Origin: Nemopilema nomurai
Taxonomy: Eukaryota > Cnidaria > Scyphozoa > Rhizostomeae > Rhizostomatidae
Reading direction: 5' to 3'
Assembly: GCA_003864495.1 (NCBI GenBank)
Contig: ML133383.1
Coordinates: forward strand, 889,560-953,559
DNA: 64,000 nt
Below the pieces are notes generated by a model. It had not been told where the DNA came from and searched no databases. It was given only the letters and a program-made list of their open reading frames with translations. This document shows positions 1 through 11,580 of this stretch, in pieces (within the stretch, counting starts at the first letter, position 1; each line of letters begins with the position of its first letter). A program made the translations under genes and the position numbers.

Positions 1-380
1 GTATCTATTGTTTTGGAGAGAAATTAAAATCTAAAGTTCCTCTTCAAAGCAATTCAGAATGCTCATAAGTTTTTGACCCTGGTAGTCATTCTCAAGAGCT
101 TTTTGCTGGTAGCTGCTATACATTCATACTGCAGTGTTAATCCATAAATTAATAATGAATTTATCTTACAATTTGCTTAACTCATTTGACTATCATTTTT
201 ACCATCTGGCGCACTTTGTTGTAAGGTGTTTTATCTCTGTTGTTGCCATCTGGCATAACTCTGATCTCAGTCTAGCATCCCCATTGTATCCAACTGGCAC
301 ACCAATGCCTAGTATGTAATTAGCTGATTCAACTTGTTTAATTGGACATTTTTGTAATTATTAGAAATTTTTCTGTGTAG

Positions 381-1317
381 GCTTTCCAAGAACTACAATC
401 TAAAGTGATAACGACAACTGCCCAGGTGAAATTGGCAGAGGCACAGATTCTGCAGCTGAAAAGGAACATCCAGCATGCTCAGTTAACACAACTTGAAATC
501 AATCAGCTACCGGACCAGACAAAGACTTACGAGTCTGTTGGCCGAATGTAAGTCATCTCATTACCACATGGAATTTAATTGCATTTAACTCACTACTTGT
601 CAGTTATATTTTGAAGCTTAACTTTTGAGTCACAGTTTGATGAGGTTTTTTAAAATGATCTACTCTAAGTTTTAAGTAGGGCAATGATTGACTCAAATTG
701 TCAGTAATATGTGCATAAAGAAGCTTTGACATTTTTTGTTGTCATTCACACAGGTTTATCTTGAGATCAACAAAAGAAACCAAAGGCAATTTAGAAAAAA
801 GAGTAAAACAAGCCGAAGAGAAGATCAAAGGAATAGAGGTATAGACATGTGTTCATTTACCACTAATCATTTTGAATGACTTGCAAAACCAGATAAATTT
901 TGGGGCTTTTGGTGGTGGATCCATTAGTACAAAATCCTACTAGCTTGATCATTAAGATCAAAAGTACGCTACTCATTGAATTATTAGTGTAGGTTGTTTC
1001 ATAATCATTTACTTAGCTTACATTTTAACTTCAATTCCTGTTCAAATTTTCCTGTATTGTTTTAGAGTTTTGATTTTTATCTATTCTACAAAAGCAATTT
1101 TTGGATCTTGCATAAACAAAGAAATCTTCCATTTCACTCCAGAAGCATACCAAAATCCTTGAATCTCTTTTATTCTTGTGTGTGACATTTTTGTTTTAAC
1201 AAGATAAGTTTTATTAGCAGAGTATGATCTTATTTTAAGGCTAACAAAGAATATCTTCAAAAGAGCGTGAAGGAGCAAGAAAACAGCATTAGAGAAATGT
1301 TACAGCAAAGAGTTTGA
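381..1317 (+). CDS. PFDN1: Prefoldin subunit 1 (3' three exons, partial)
   Basis: Cytosolic beta-type prefoldin subunit of the heterohexameric chaperone that hands nascent actin and tubulin to the chaperonin CCT. Three exons are visible: 381-547, 754-838 and 1240-1317. Each is bounded by AG acceptors and GT donors (gtaagt at 548, gtatag at 839), and the Met codon of GRM is split across the first intron. They join in frame to 109 residues ending in a TGA. The sequence follows animal PFDN1 along its length: AFQELQSKV, then the hairpin LPDQTKTYESVGRMFILRS, then a second heptad-rich helix ending SVKEQENSIREML. About 11 N-terminal residues found in the human protein are absent and should lie in an exon left of the window. 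Known: PFDN1 is about 120 residues with two coiled-coil helices joined by a beta hairpin. Identification is firm. Confidence 0.95.
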
Positions 1318-1896
1318 TGTTGAAGCATTTTATAGTGCTGCACAAGGGAGTTTTAAAGTACTAGAGAACAATGATGCTATTTGGATAAGAATTTCACGTT
1401 GATCAAAAACACTGCTGAACCAAAAAGATAATGTCTACTGGTGTACTACCCAGCAAGATCCTGCAAATGGTGGAGTTTGTTTAGGAGAAAGTCATACGAC
1501 CAGGATTTACATAGAAACACATGCCATTCTAGATGAACTGGATGTTTGAAACTTCTTCAGTTTGTATGCAAGTTTGTTTAAATTATTTGGTTAACATTGC
1601 TTGCTGCAAATTTTCGTTACATCTCTAGCATCCTACTGCTAAGTGCAGACACAATGAAGCACTGGCACAACTTGTAAACCAAGCGTCAAAATATTGTGAT
1701 CACGAATTTAACAAGCTGTGTTTCAATTGCAAAAATGAAAACAAAAAGGACTCAGTCGTAAACTTCCTTCAAATTATCAAGTGATGAAGCGAATCTCAAT
1801 TTTATAAACCAGCTTATGTTGTCTTTTCCCAAAAATACCAAACAACATTTTTTACAGTAAAGGGAGACGAAGTTGATGTTCATTTCTATCACAAAG
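1301..1896 (+). pseudogene. Decayed coding fragments with B-box-like Cys/His pattern
   Basis: Three consecutive stretches downstream of prefoldin look protein-coding but are broken. Frame 1301-1549 is open except for one TGA at 1400-1402 and includes the phrase YWCTTQQDPANGGVCLGE. Segment 1629-1784 follows a good acceptor (tctctag) and ends in TGA; it contains C-x2-H, then CDH-x5-LC-x2-C, the spacing seen in B-box zinc fingers of TRIM-like proteins. Segment 1858-1896 lies between tttacag and ggtatt and reads KGDEVDVHFYHK. I could not join these into one reading frame and do not recognise the family. They may be a dying duplicate gene or exons of a transposon. The B-box idea rests only on Cys/His spacing. 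Confidence 0.35.
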
Positions 1897-1930
1897 GTAT
1901 TATGTTAATACACAACAGCATTCATCCAGT

Positions 1931-4736
1931 CTACATTTTGATATCTTCCTCTGGGTCTTCGACCTCGTTTTCATCATCTTCTGCCTCGTCTAGAAGCTGA
2001 AGCCTTCTGGGAACGTGGAGTCTCTCTTGTCTTTGGCAGCGGTTGCGGGGAATATAATTCTTTATGTCAGGGTTGCATGTTGATGAGTGCTCGCAACAGC
2101 TAAAATAAAAATTCGTCAGAGGGTAATGCTAATGATGTGTTTGTGATTTTACTTTTTAAGGAGTTCCTAATTTCACCTGACATTAAGTGTTCTTTTACAT
2201 ACGTTAAGGGCTATGCTCAACATCATCTTATGGTTGAGCCTTTTCGTTAGGTACAGTCTTGGAAGCCTCCTTTTTTCTCGTTGGAAACTCTCCCCCTCCA
2301 TTTTCTATTTCCTCTTTCCTTTTTTTCGGCTAGGCCCCAAGACCTTTCATTCATTCATTGGGCTTTCCTTTATCAGGTTTAAAATCTTTCACGTTTAATG
2401 GTAGAAAACGAGCAAGGAGATAAAGATTATTACTTCAACTTTTGAACCGATTCTCTCTTTGGCCTGTTGGTGGTCGAAGGGGGAGGGGGGTGGGGGTGTG
2501 GCAGCTCAACGTTTTTCGCTAATAGGTGCCCGGAAGGGATCGATAAAACTTATCTGCCAGGATGATATTTCTTAAGAAAACATGGGTGTCTCCCAAGCAT
2601 CAATTATTAGAATCTGATTTAATTTTACTTTTGATTAACATCTCAATTGGCATTCATATACTCCATGCTTTGCCTCTGTATACGTACAGCATATCAAGGC
2701 CATGTTGGCACTCCTAAGACCAATCATAACAGTTACCTGCGGCAGCACTTGTCGCAAAAGACTGTTCGCCGTCTGAAGCAGCGCCTGTACCTGGACTTAA
2801 TGAATCGTGAGTACACGCGAACTACGTTGCACCTTGGCAGCTTTTTGTTTCTCCTGTTAGCTGCAAAAAGAGAATATGTCCATCAGTAATCGAACTGGCG
2901 AATTGGAATGCTTTGAACACGTGTGAAGAAATGTGAAGATTTTAAAAAGGTTTAATAAAGGCAGCCACTCCTAGATGTTTGAATAACAAAATCAAAGTCA
3001 GGACCCCACCAAGTTGAATAAATTACAGAATATTTTTCCTCCTTTCCTATTATTTATAAACTTTCTATTTCTTTCTACATGGCTTTAACAAGTATTTTGC
3101 TCTAAAAGAAGTGTCTACCGGCCCCTCCATTTTCATTTTACCCCGGCCCCGAGATAAAACCTAGCAAGATCATTTACTGTATGGGAATACGATCCATAGG
3201 AAGAATACGTCATGTGTTCTTCCATCGTACTTGTTAAAACTATTCAAAAGAGATGCTTTGGTTTTGTATACGATTTTACTACAAAAATATTGCCTAGCAG
3301 CAACAACTTACGATTTACACATCGCCCTGTCTCAAGGTCGCTCTTGGTGCTACACACCAGTCCCTTGTCACACACGCCACCAATGTTCCATGGTCCCCCA
3401 CACTTTTCACCTTCAACTTTGGCACAGACTGTACAGCAGCCACATGCATCACGTGTTGTTCCTCCTGTCAAATTAAACCAATTGCATGGCTTTATAAAAT
3501 TTCCTATTCAGTTAACGCTGGACACAGAACCTGCGCCATACATCCTAATTAGGTAAAATATTGCTTTTGTGATGTGTTTTAGATGATTGTGTAGGTGAGC
3601 AAAGCAGGTATATCATTTAGGCCTTTGTATCTGAGGATCTTTTCATGACTTTGTTGCTGTTGTTGTACCGTTTTCGGTGATTCCATTGAAAATGATTCGT
3701 TTTCAAATCACTCGATTTTCAAATCACTCCGTTTTCAAATCACTCCGCTTTCAAATCACCTGTTTTCAAATCATTCCTTTTTCAAATCACCCTGTTTTCA
3801 AATCACTCCTTTTTCAAATCACTCCGTTTTCAAACCACTTCGTTCTCAAATCACCCTGTTTTCAAATCATTCCTTTTTCAAATTACCCTGTTTTCAAATC
3901 ATTCATTTTTCAAATCACTCCGTTTTAAAATAACTCCACTTTCAAATCACTCCGTTTCAAACCAACTGTTTTTAGATCACTCCACTTTCAAATCAATCTG
4001 CTCTCAAAAGCGTTATCAAATGTGTTTGTTTTTGCTGCGTTTCAATGGCAGCCCAAAACGAGGAACATCCTACTCCGTTTCCGTATGAAAGTGGAGAACT
4101 GAAGTCATTCATTCGAACCGAGTCCAGTCTATTATGGTGGCTGAGAAGATTATGAATACAAGGCTAGCTAGCAATAACGTTGATGTACTTTGCAATATAA
4201 TAGATTATGTGACATCATGCAAATGTCACTCTTGTTTCTTCGTGATGAATCGGTATAAGTTTTAAACACAGGATCAAATTAAACGACCATAACCATAAAT
4301 TTCACTCAGAAGCTACACGACTTCTGCGTTGTTGAAAGATCCATGTAATTCTCTGAATACCTGGATTCACATGACTCAATTGAGCAATTGCAGCAACAGC
4401 TGACAAATATATTTCACGTAAGTCTGTTCAAACACAGGGCTACCAAGTTTACTTGGATTAGAGGTCACCGCTCTACATAAACTGGAGCTTTACGGGGCTT
4501 TCCCCTTCTATAACGCTTCAGTGAACTGATGATTTGGGGGCTAAGTAAGTAAACTTGATATGACAACTGTAAAACTAATAAAGGATGTTTATAAAGCTTT
4601 CCATACCCTTACAGCCTAGCGATTGCACATCCGGGCATTGTTGCTCTTCACATCGAAGGCACGTCAATGCAGATGTCCCTCGAAGCAGGCCAATGCAGGC
4701 CAATGCAGCTCCCAACAATACCACAAAGGCGTTCAT
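1931..4736 (-). CDS. Secreted IGFBP-domain protein with C-terminal cystine-knot-like domain (CCN-like)
   Basis: Four exons on the minus strand join in frame to 191 residues: 4607-4736, 3312-3464, 2737-2860 and 1931-2099, with intron phases 1, 1 and 2. Exon 1 encodes a signal peptide ([18 protein letters not shown]) and the first IGFBP cysteines. Exon 2 completes an IGFBP N-terminal domain with the diagnostic CGCC followed by C-x6-KCGG. Exon 3 is very basic, and exons 3-4 form a second Cys-rich domain (about residues 98-153) with FC-x2-CC-x2-CC-x-H-x-S-x-CNP. A 16-residue gap between its first two cysteines and the FC-x2-C, CC pattern recall the C-terminal cystine knot of CCN proteins, but the terminal C-x-C is missing. 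The tail is strongly acidic ([15 protein letters not shown]). Known: CCN proteins are IGFBP-VWC-TSP1-CT matricellular regulators; this would be a minimal form without VWC and TSP1 (inference). The gene faces PFDN1 tail to tail. The gene model is firm, the CT assignment is tentative. Confidence 0.85.
3690..4010. repeat. Short tandem repeat, about 16-17 bp, in intron 1 of the IGFBP-like gene
   Basis: Roughly 20 imperfect tandem copies of a unit close to TTTTCAAATCACTCCG. Copies differ by single substitutions (CCTG, CCTT, CCAC variants), showing an old, drifting array. It lies wholly inside the first intron of the gene on the minus strand and also keeps a spurious low-complexity frame open on the plus strand. 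Confidence 0.9.
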
Positions 4737-5119
4737 TTTCTCAAATTTCTTGACAGAACTAGTTCAACTGCTGATGCATCCACGATTAGTCTTGCCTCAA
4801 ACCCTCTTTTATTTACTGCCCAGGGTATTGGCTTGGCGTTAATGAGTAATCACGAGTATCCTTATTGCATATGGCTGTGATACCAGTAAAGGAAAGGCCG
4901 CTAAAACGATTTTTAATTATGCTGTAATTTGCCATTTCCCGGCCAACCCAGCCATCCATTGGCGTTTAATTGGCAATTTGTTATGCTTGGTGTTTAAGTA
5001 TCTCACAGTGTCCGCACCACCTTGATGTAACTTAGAGATTAACCCGTTAAATCATGGGCGTAACTAGCAAACGTGTATGCAAGCATGGCTTACAAAGCAA
5101 GTCCAGCAATTAATTCTAG

Positions 5120-5480
5120 AAGTTCTTATTTTGAAGAAGTTCTTCTTTTTGAGAATTTCTCCATTATAAGAATCTCTTCTTTATAAGAATCTCCTCTTAT
5201 TAAGAATTCCTTCTTTTTAAGAATCTTTTCTTTTTAAGAATCTCTTCTTTTTAAGAATCTCTCCTTTTTAAGAATTTCTTCTTTTTAAATATTTTTTGTA
5301 CGAATTTCTTATTTTTGAGAATTTTCTTCGTTATAAGAATTGTTTCTTTTTAAAAATCTCTTTTTAAGAATTTCTTCTTATAAGAGCTACTTCTTCTAAA
5401 GAATTTCGTCTTTTCACAAGTTTCTACTTTTTAAGAATTTTTCTACGTACAAATTTATTCTTTTTGCGATTTTCTTCTTT
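5120..5480. repeat. Degenerate tandem repeat, about 17 bp, TTCTTTTTAAGAATCTC type
   Basis: About 20 diverged copies built around TTCTTTTTAAGAAT. Each copy contains a small palindrome (TTCTTNNNAAGAA). The array lies just upstream (minus-strand sense) of the IGFBP-like gene, about 400 bp from its start codon. Units vary in length by one to three bases. Confidence 0.85.
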
Positions 5481-5637
5481 TCGAGAATTATTTTTTCGAG
5501 AATTTCTGTTCGTTTCTGGGCCAATAAGTGGTCCCTTCTTCTGCCCCACGCTCAATTCGCTTGGGAGAAGCTTCAAATCTCCAACTGAAACAATATTATT
5601 CGCAAGAACAAAGTGCACTTGCTACTGCAGGTGGAGT

Positions 5638-5805
5638 CTGTGTCTTTCTTTCTTTCTTTCTTAAGTTCTTTCTTTCCTTCTTTCTTTCGTTTTTACTTTC
5701 TTTCTTACTTCCTCTTTCTTTTTCTCTTTCTTTTTCTCTTTCTTTCTTTCTTACTCTTTCTTTTTTCCTTTCTTTCTTTCTTACTTTTTTCATTTCTTTC
5801 TTTAA
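5638..5805. repeat. CTTT microsatellite
   Basis: Long (CTTT)n tract with occasional CTTA and TTTTCC interruptions on the plus strand. It explains the Phe/Leu/Ser-rich and Lys/Arg/Glu-rich open frames on the two strands, which are not genes. Confidence 0.95.
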
Positions 5806-6337
5806 ATCTCACGTTTAGCGACATGTAAATAATTTATACGTGAATTACTGCGGCGACAAAAACGTTATGCATTCGATTTGTTATGGCAGGCTGGCCCGAC
5901 ACAGGGGGCTGAGGGTCAACGAAGGGCCCGCTGACTCCATTTACAGGGACATAGGAAGTATCTATAAGTAGGGGTCACCAAAAAGGGGTACATGATCATT
6001 CCGATTTTTGAACTTGGAAGGACTTATTTGGGTTCCACAGGGGCACTTTGGTATGGTTTGCCAAAAAGTGGGGGACATGACCCCTCTGCTCCTTTGTTTC
6101 CACGTCACTAAACCAATCCAACGAGATGAACTGCCATGGTTTTGTGGAGGGAAAGGGCAATACCCCCTTGGTACTATTCCTCAATGTTACATTCTATAGC
6201 CTGCTTTGATGCTTGCACTTCAGCCACCACAATTTTCTTCGGGGCATCCCCGCACAGTCTCTTAATCCTCTGCAAACAGCCATCAGCAACTGTTGCATAA
6301 CCTTCCCTGTTTGCGACAATTGTCAGCTTTCAATCAA

Positions 6338-6468
6338 GGGCTCTGACGCAGGTTGAAAAGTGGAGGGGCCAAGGAAGATTTTAGCAATCATGACAAAAGA
6401 TATTTAGAAAAGCTCTATTGTTTTACAAAAAAGTGCGGGGGCCATGGCCCCCCCTTCGTCGGAGGCCC
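6338..6468 (+). mobile_element. Small inverted-repeat element, copy 1
   Basis: Begins GGGCTCTGACGCAGGTTG and ends CGTCGGAGGCCC, so the ends are near-complementary. The interior carries GGAGGGGCCAAGGAAGATTT and a C-rich tract. A second copy in opposite orientation lies at 6795-6899 with the same interior. The short length and terminal inverted repeats suggest a MITE; no target-site duplication is evident. Confidence 0.6.
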
Positions 6469-6794
6469 TGTAACTTGCGTTTTTTAAAAAGTCATGTTGT
6501 CCAGACGCACGCCAGTCGGTAAAACAGACCAACTGCGAATAGACCGCATGATGCCACCTGAATTAGACGCGGGTTTGACCCTCACAGGATTGAGCCGCAC
6601 ACCCTCAGGTTGGGGCCAGTAGCGGCCAGGCCAAAGTCTCAGCATACCCTTTAAATGCTAAGGGTGCTGTGGATGGGGGTTGGGGAGGCAGCTGTATAGT
6701 AAAATTACTTGACTCGCCCTTTGATGTACATACGTATTACAAAAGTTTTGAATATTAAATGTTGCATTAGTTATCTGGAAGAGTAGTCGTTCTC

Positions 6795-6899
6795 AGAGCC
6801 TAAGACGAAGGGGGGGGGGGGGGCTTTTTTTAAACATCTTTTGTTATAATTGTTAAAATCTTCCTTGGCCCCTCCACTTTCCAACCTGCGTCGGAGCCT
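6795..6899 (-). mobile_element. Small inverted-repeat element, copy 2 (opposite orientation)
   Basis: Reverse complement of the element at 6338-6468 over almost its whole length, including the GGAAGATTTTAACAATT interior, with an expanded homopolymer G run at about 6810-6826. It ends CGTCGGAGCC. Together with copy 1 it makes a large inverted repeat with arms of about 105 bp and a spacer of about 325 bp. Confidence 0.6.
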
Positions 6900-8497
6900 A
6901 TGTTTCTGTGCATCAGTTCGGTGCACTTTCTAATATCCCTTGAATTAGCTAAGATTCAGTTCACCTGGTCTACAAATTACATTATTTAACAAATATTCAA
7001 GTGCCTAGTCACGATTGCTCTGTCTCAGCTTTTTCTGATGGGCTTTATTGAAAAAGTTAATTCAATTTTTCATTTTGGTTCTCGTCCTGGCTGGATGGAA
7101 TGCGTACGGTTTGTAATATGGAGAATGGCCGAAAAATGAATGGTGACGCGAATCCATAAATAAAAAGTTCCTTCTTTTTTCTGGTATAAAATCTTTCCTG
7201 GCCGCTACACTTCATGCGTGCGACAAACGGCATTCGAACGTGGCATGGACGTAACCTTTCACAAGGGTCTTCGACAGCAGATACATCTAAAATATATCCT
7301 ACACGAATAAAAACAACACGTGGGCAACATGTGAAGCACAGAGAGAGACGATGGTTTGTTGCTATAAACTTGTCATATTATAGGTAAACGTGGGTGACAC
7401 AACGTGTCGAACGGAGCGAAATACGAATGGTCAACGAAAACGAAAACGAATACGAAAGAATACAAAGGGGATTAGTATTAATATGTGTAAGCGTCCGTTA
7501 GGGTCCAGACCCCGGTACTAGGGCCCAGACTCCAGTACTTGACACAACAAGACCTTTCTCGAGCATCTTGCCCCTAAAACGATGCATGTCTCAGGTGAAA
7601 TGCTTGCTGCTAACAATCCATGATTCGTCCCTTAGAGAAAAAGCGCCTCGCTCGACTTTCTCCAATCTACCTCTAACTTTAATTCTAGCTATGTCTTCTA
7701 GCTACTTTAATACATGCCCAAAATATAATAAAACAAAAACTAATTGAAATACTACAGGTTATTTATATACATAATGATAGCTAATACAAACGATATTACC
7801 ACGAAGATCAATCAAATAAACTGAATAATGATACCAAATATCCCTAGAGAAATAACTACTTAATCAAAATGCGCAATTAATTAACAAAACGAAACATTCG
7901 AACGCACCAAAGGCATTTAATTCCAAGGTATCAATTTACAAAAAAAAACGAAATCAAAACTAGCACTATTACAAAAAAATCGTGTTTTTATAGTCTCTGA
8001 TTCCACAAATCATTTTCCTCTTTCCTCTTCACATGAAATCACCAGGACTTATGAAGCAGTTTGTAAGAGCGCTTGTCAAGGCGGGTTGATGCTTTGATGA
8101 CAATTGCAACCCTTTCCCAGACCAAAGCTCAGACGTAATCAAACATAGAGGATGATAGCTTTCTGTACTCGATGAAAGCTTTTGGAATCAAATGCCTTGA
8201 ATTCGATTGTTTGTGTTATCAACAACTTATTGGGTAACCACAAGCAAAAAACTGTTGTGTTGCTTTTGGAGAATGGTGCCAAGATGAGGTGCCCTGCACA
8301 TTCTGAATGGTCATTTAGACGGAACTGAAGCGATGTAAGATATGAAAAGGGTGTTTGAGCGGAAACGCCTCGTTCCATTTTGTAGGGTCCAGGCCCCTCC
8401 CGGGTTAACACGTGTCTTCCTCGCCTCCAATATAGTTAGTTGCTCAAACGTGTGTGGCCGTTTGTCCACGTACAAACCTATCACATGTAAACATAAC

Positions 8498-8800
8498 CAT
8501 AGGCGCCGACTTTTATTTTTCCCAGGGGGGGCTCAAAATTTAAATTTTAAAAAAATTAAAAAAGTTAAAAGGTAGAGAAATTACCTGTCGCTTTAATAAC
8601 GTAATACAACATATGTATTATGTATAATAACAAAACAAAACATTTTAATAAAGCAGATATAACATCATGGTCTTCAGTATCATCAGTTCAATTCTTTGAT
8701 TGATTTCAAACGAAATTCCCAGGGGGGGGGGCTGAGCCCTCCCATAGCAATTCCCAGGGGGGGCTCGAGCCCCCAAGCCCCCACGTAGTCGGCGCCTATG
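8498..8800. mobile_element. hAT-like MITE with intact TIRs and 8-bp target duplication
   Basis: A 303-bp non-autonomous element with perfect 14-bp terminal inverted repeats, CATAGGCGCCGACT at 8498-8511 and its exact complement at 8787-8800. It is flanked by identical 8-bp direct repeats AACATAAC (8490-8497 and 8801-8808). An 8-bp duplication is the hallmark of hAT-superfamily insertion. The interior has G-rich CCCAGGGGGGG blocks and no coding potential. The perfect TIRs and duplication imply a fairly recent insertion. Confidence 0.9.
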
Positions 8801-8808
8801 AACATAAC

Positions 8809-10171
8809 GAAAAAGCCGCCGTTGTGTAGACAGAAGGAGTTCGTTTTCTCTCTTGGACTCTATTGGTAATTTTTCTTTAGGCTCGCGGCACTGATTGGTC
8901 AACTATACCGGTCTTGTGCTTGCGTCTTTCTGATTGGCTTATTTCGATCCACAACTGGGTATACATTTTCCATCGTGTTTTTCGGAACCTTATTCTGACG
9001 TTTTATGCTCTGAGGAGTGTCAGACGAAAAAGCTTTGAGTATGTCGTAAAATGTTTGCTCTTTACAAAGCCATTTTCAAAATTTATCACATGTATCTTAA
9101 TAAATATAGTTATGTTCTGTTATGATAAATATATATGGAAGTCAAAGCACGATTTCTCTGTGACTCACTCATTCAAATAGAGGGAGACAAATTTACAAAT
9201 ATGTAACAAGAACAATGCATAGAGATCCTATCTGAGACAAATGACAGATGACTAATTATTGGTAAAGCATAATAAAAAATCCATATAGTCACCCATAAAG
9301 CTCAATCTCCAGTGAGAAAAGTCTTGCGAAATATTTCCCGCGAAATATTTCCCACGAAATATTTCCCGCAAAATAATTCCCGCGAGAAATGTGCAGGAAG
9401 TTGCATCAAACCCGAAATCAATTAACTACACTCCCCTCCTTGAAGTATTCGCTGTCAGATATCGAGACTTCATTCACAAATAGACTGATGTAGTGACTGA
9501 ATTTAAAATGTGTTTTGTTGTGTCAGTATAATAAGCCCTTTCTGTGAGCACCTTCCAACCGACTTTGATGATAAAAATAGGTGGTAAATTTTCATGCAAA
9601 TGTAACGTAATTTTTGTTGGTCTATTGGGTTCTTCTTAAGATGGTGAAGATACGTTGGATGCGATGGGGCTAGGCCAATGGGCCTAAGACCCGAATAAGT
9701 AGAACGCGAGAGAGACTCTATTCCGATGTTGTCTATACTCATTTAACAGCAAGACTAACTCAAACGTGACGTGATCAACGTACATACTAACAAGAACGGA
9801 AGGTAATTAAGAGAACAATACGAACGTCGCAATACATGTTGACAGACAAATGCCATTGCCATTAAAAAGGCGTTAACTAACACAACAGGACTCAACAGCA
9901 CGCGTGACTATAACACGCAACTGAAATATCACGAAATATAAGCAGAAGTGAAAAGCGATATCAGCAAAATCACACGAAACTGTTACACGTTCTTCGAAAA
10001 GTAGGTAGCAAGACCTGTTTTTAGATTCATAGGTGCAAAGGACTTCTATATTGAATGGGTTTTAAGTTGAAGGAGTTGACCCCAAAACGTGCTTAAAGTA
10101 GTTGCAAAGATTTTAATTTCTTAAACGACGATCCATTCATTTGTCCACTTGTACACCTACACAATAGTTCT
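8809..10171. other. Gene-free stretch
   Basis: No supported gene. It holds a short array of GCGAAATATTTCCC units (9318-9385), about four copies of a 14-15 bp unit. It also holds a fragment of a dispersed repeat at 9004-9033, read on the minus strand and shared with 13373-13420 and 42026-42076. Confidence 0.5.
9318..9385. repeat. Short tandem repeat GCGAAATATTTCCC
   Basis: Four adjacent imperfect copies of GCGAAATATTTCCC, the last diverged to CAAAATAATTCCC. The units contain a TTTC/GAAA palindrome. Confidence 0.8.
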
Positions 10172-10352
10172 GTACGAGCATAGTCAATAGAAAAACACTG
10201 GTCTGGAAAGCCGGCAAACATCAAAAGAATATCTTATTGTTAGGATTTTTGAAAGTCACGTGACATTATCCGTGCACACTGCTTCGGCCACTACTCTTGT
10301 ATGCTTTGATCGTGGATATATATCATGTCAATTTTATCATGCCCGGCGATAA

Positions 10353-10607
10353 TGGTGCAGTTTTAATTGTGGAAGCAGCCGTAGAACGAAAGGTATTGGA
10401 ATTTTTAAACTTCCAGCGGCAAATAACGACGAAAAAATGAAATGGAGGGAACTTCTCCTGAACGAAATAACGAAGAGCAGGGTACTGGACAAGGCCTTCA
10501 AAGAAAGAGTGAAAAATGACAGAGTTTCTATATGTGAAAAACATTTCCTACCAGAGCAAATAGAATTTTTTAAGTATCTAGCTATTGATTTGATGTTAAT
10601 AGCCTAG
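10353..10607 (+). pseudogene. THAP-domain remnant of the transposon
   Basis: Open frame with the THAP signature: C-x3-C (WCSFNC), then GIFKLP, then a central W in KMKWRELL, then C-x2-H in SICEKHFLP. The frame has no in-frame start: a TAA sits at 10350-10352 just before it, while an ATG at 10339 is out of register by one base, so a single-base indel seems to have broken the N-terminus. THAP zinc fingers in P-type transposases bind subterminal DNA. It closes with TAG at 10605-10607 after leaving homology. Family call firm, function lost or spliced in a way I cannot see. Confidence 0.7.
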
Positions 10608-11295
10608 TTAAATTTGTGATTTTCCTATAGTATACCTTTTTCATAAACATTTACTCGATCATTGAAAGATCGATCGCGATTGAACCTTGAAGCCAGCGGT
10701 TAGGAGCCTAGGCCTGTCTATTTTATCATGAGTACATTTTCAGGCCCCAAACAATTTTAAAACTGTAAGCCCACCCCTTTCAATATGAGTTTCGTACCGA
10801 CGACACTGCATGAATTTCGTACCGACGGCACTCAACAATAAGAAACTCAACAAATCCTCTCACAGTATGTTAAAGAATATTTATCAAATGCAATTTCAAA
10901 ATTGCAATTTTGTTAATGGTACAAATAATTTTAAATGCCTAACCGATTTTATCACAGCGAATAAAACAAAGCAAAGATAACTCTGGGGGCCTAAGATCGA
11001 TTCTGAGAAAGCTACTCAAGCTAATTGAAAGATTTGATTTATTGAATATGTGAAACTAGTACAACATTGGAAACTGAATTGGTTCTCGCTGAAACCTTGG
11101 GTATCAAGGATTTAGTTTGTCTCAATCGTACATTTACTTTGATCTTACAAAATCTACCGATGTATACCGATGTTGATGTCTCCATGCAGAAAGCATACCA
11201 ACAATCAGGGTCCGAAATTTGGCCGATAAGAAAAAAGAAAGCTGAACAGCATTGCCGACTTAATGGAATTAATTTTCTGATCTTTCAGGAAAAAA

Positions 11296-11580
11296 TTAAA
11301 AAACGGAAGTATTTTCATCAGTGGTAAATTTTGTTGAGAGAGCAAGCAAGATGGAAAGAATCAACCAGTAGTTGTTGGAAATACGTACGTGGCCCTTATC
11401 AGTCATTGATCGGTTTAATCTTCTACTTAGGCGCACTTCATCGTCAAACTCATGTTGCAAACTCTCCTCTAACTCCAGAGCCTCAAAGATTGCGTCCAAA
11501 TTTTCATCTGATACCTCTGAATTTTCATTATGTTGGGAAATTCTACGAGAAGATCTGCGACGTTCGTTGTTTTCTGCCAT
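11296..11580 (-). CDS. Acidic hypothetical frame inside the transposon
   Basis: Starts at ATG 11578-11580 as MAENNERRRSSRRISQ and continues with an acidic, helix-prone stretch (NLDAIFEALELEESLQHEF) for about 60 residues. After MTDKG the composition changes, and a splice donor may lie there. It begins just inside the right terminal inverted repeat and runs inward, mirroring the THAP frame at the other end. I do not recognise the family. It could be a second element-encoded protein or the far end of a transposase gene read from the opposite promoter. Confidence 0.35.
   Translation of the reverse strand: MAENNERRRSSRRISQHNENSEVSDENLDAIFEALELEESLQHEFDDEVRLSRRLNRSMTDKGHVRISNNYWLILSILLALSTKFTTDENTSVF

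Larger units (their letters stand above)
5830..8489. other. Gene-free stretch with MITEs
   Basis: Apart from the two inverted MITE copies at 6338-6468 and 6795-6899, I see no supported gene. Open frames here are short, with no splice-compatible continuation and no recognisable domain. GC-richer islands around 5900-6700 look like transposon debris (gccatggcccccccttcg-type tracts). Confidence 0.5.

Noticed and set aside
3212..3556. Plus-strand 114-codon frame
   Set aside because: Antisense of the IGFBP exon, which has the conserved cysteines on the minus strand.
3677..3928. Plus-strand frame with repeated FKS/QITPF words
   Set aside because: Product of the 16-bp intronic repeat, no start context or homology.
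5528..5828. Phe/Ser-rich and Lys/Arg/Glu-rich frames
   Set aside because: Translation of the CTTT microsatellite.
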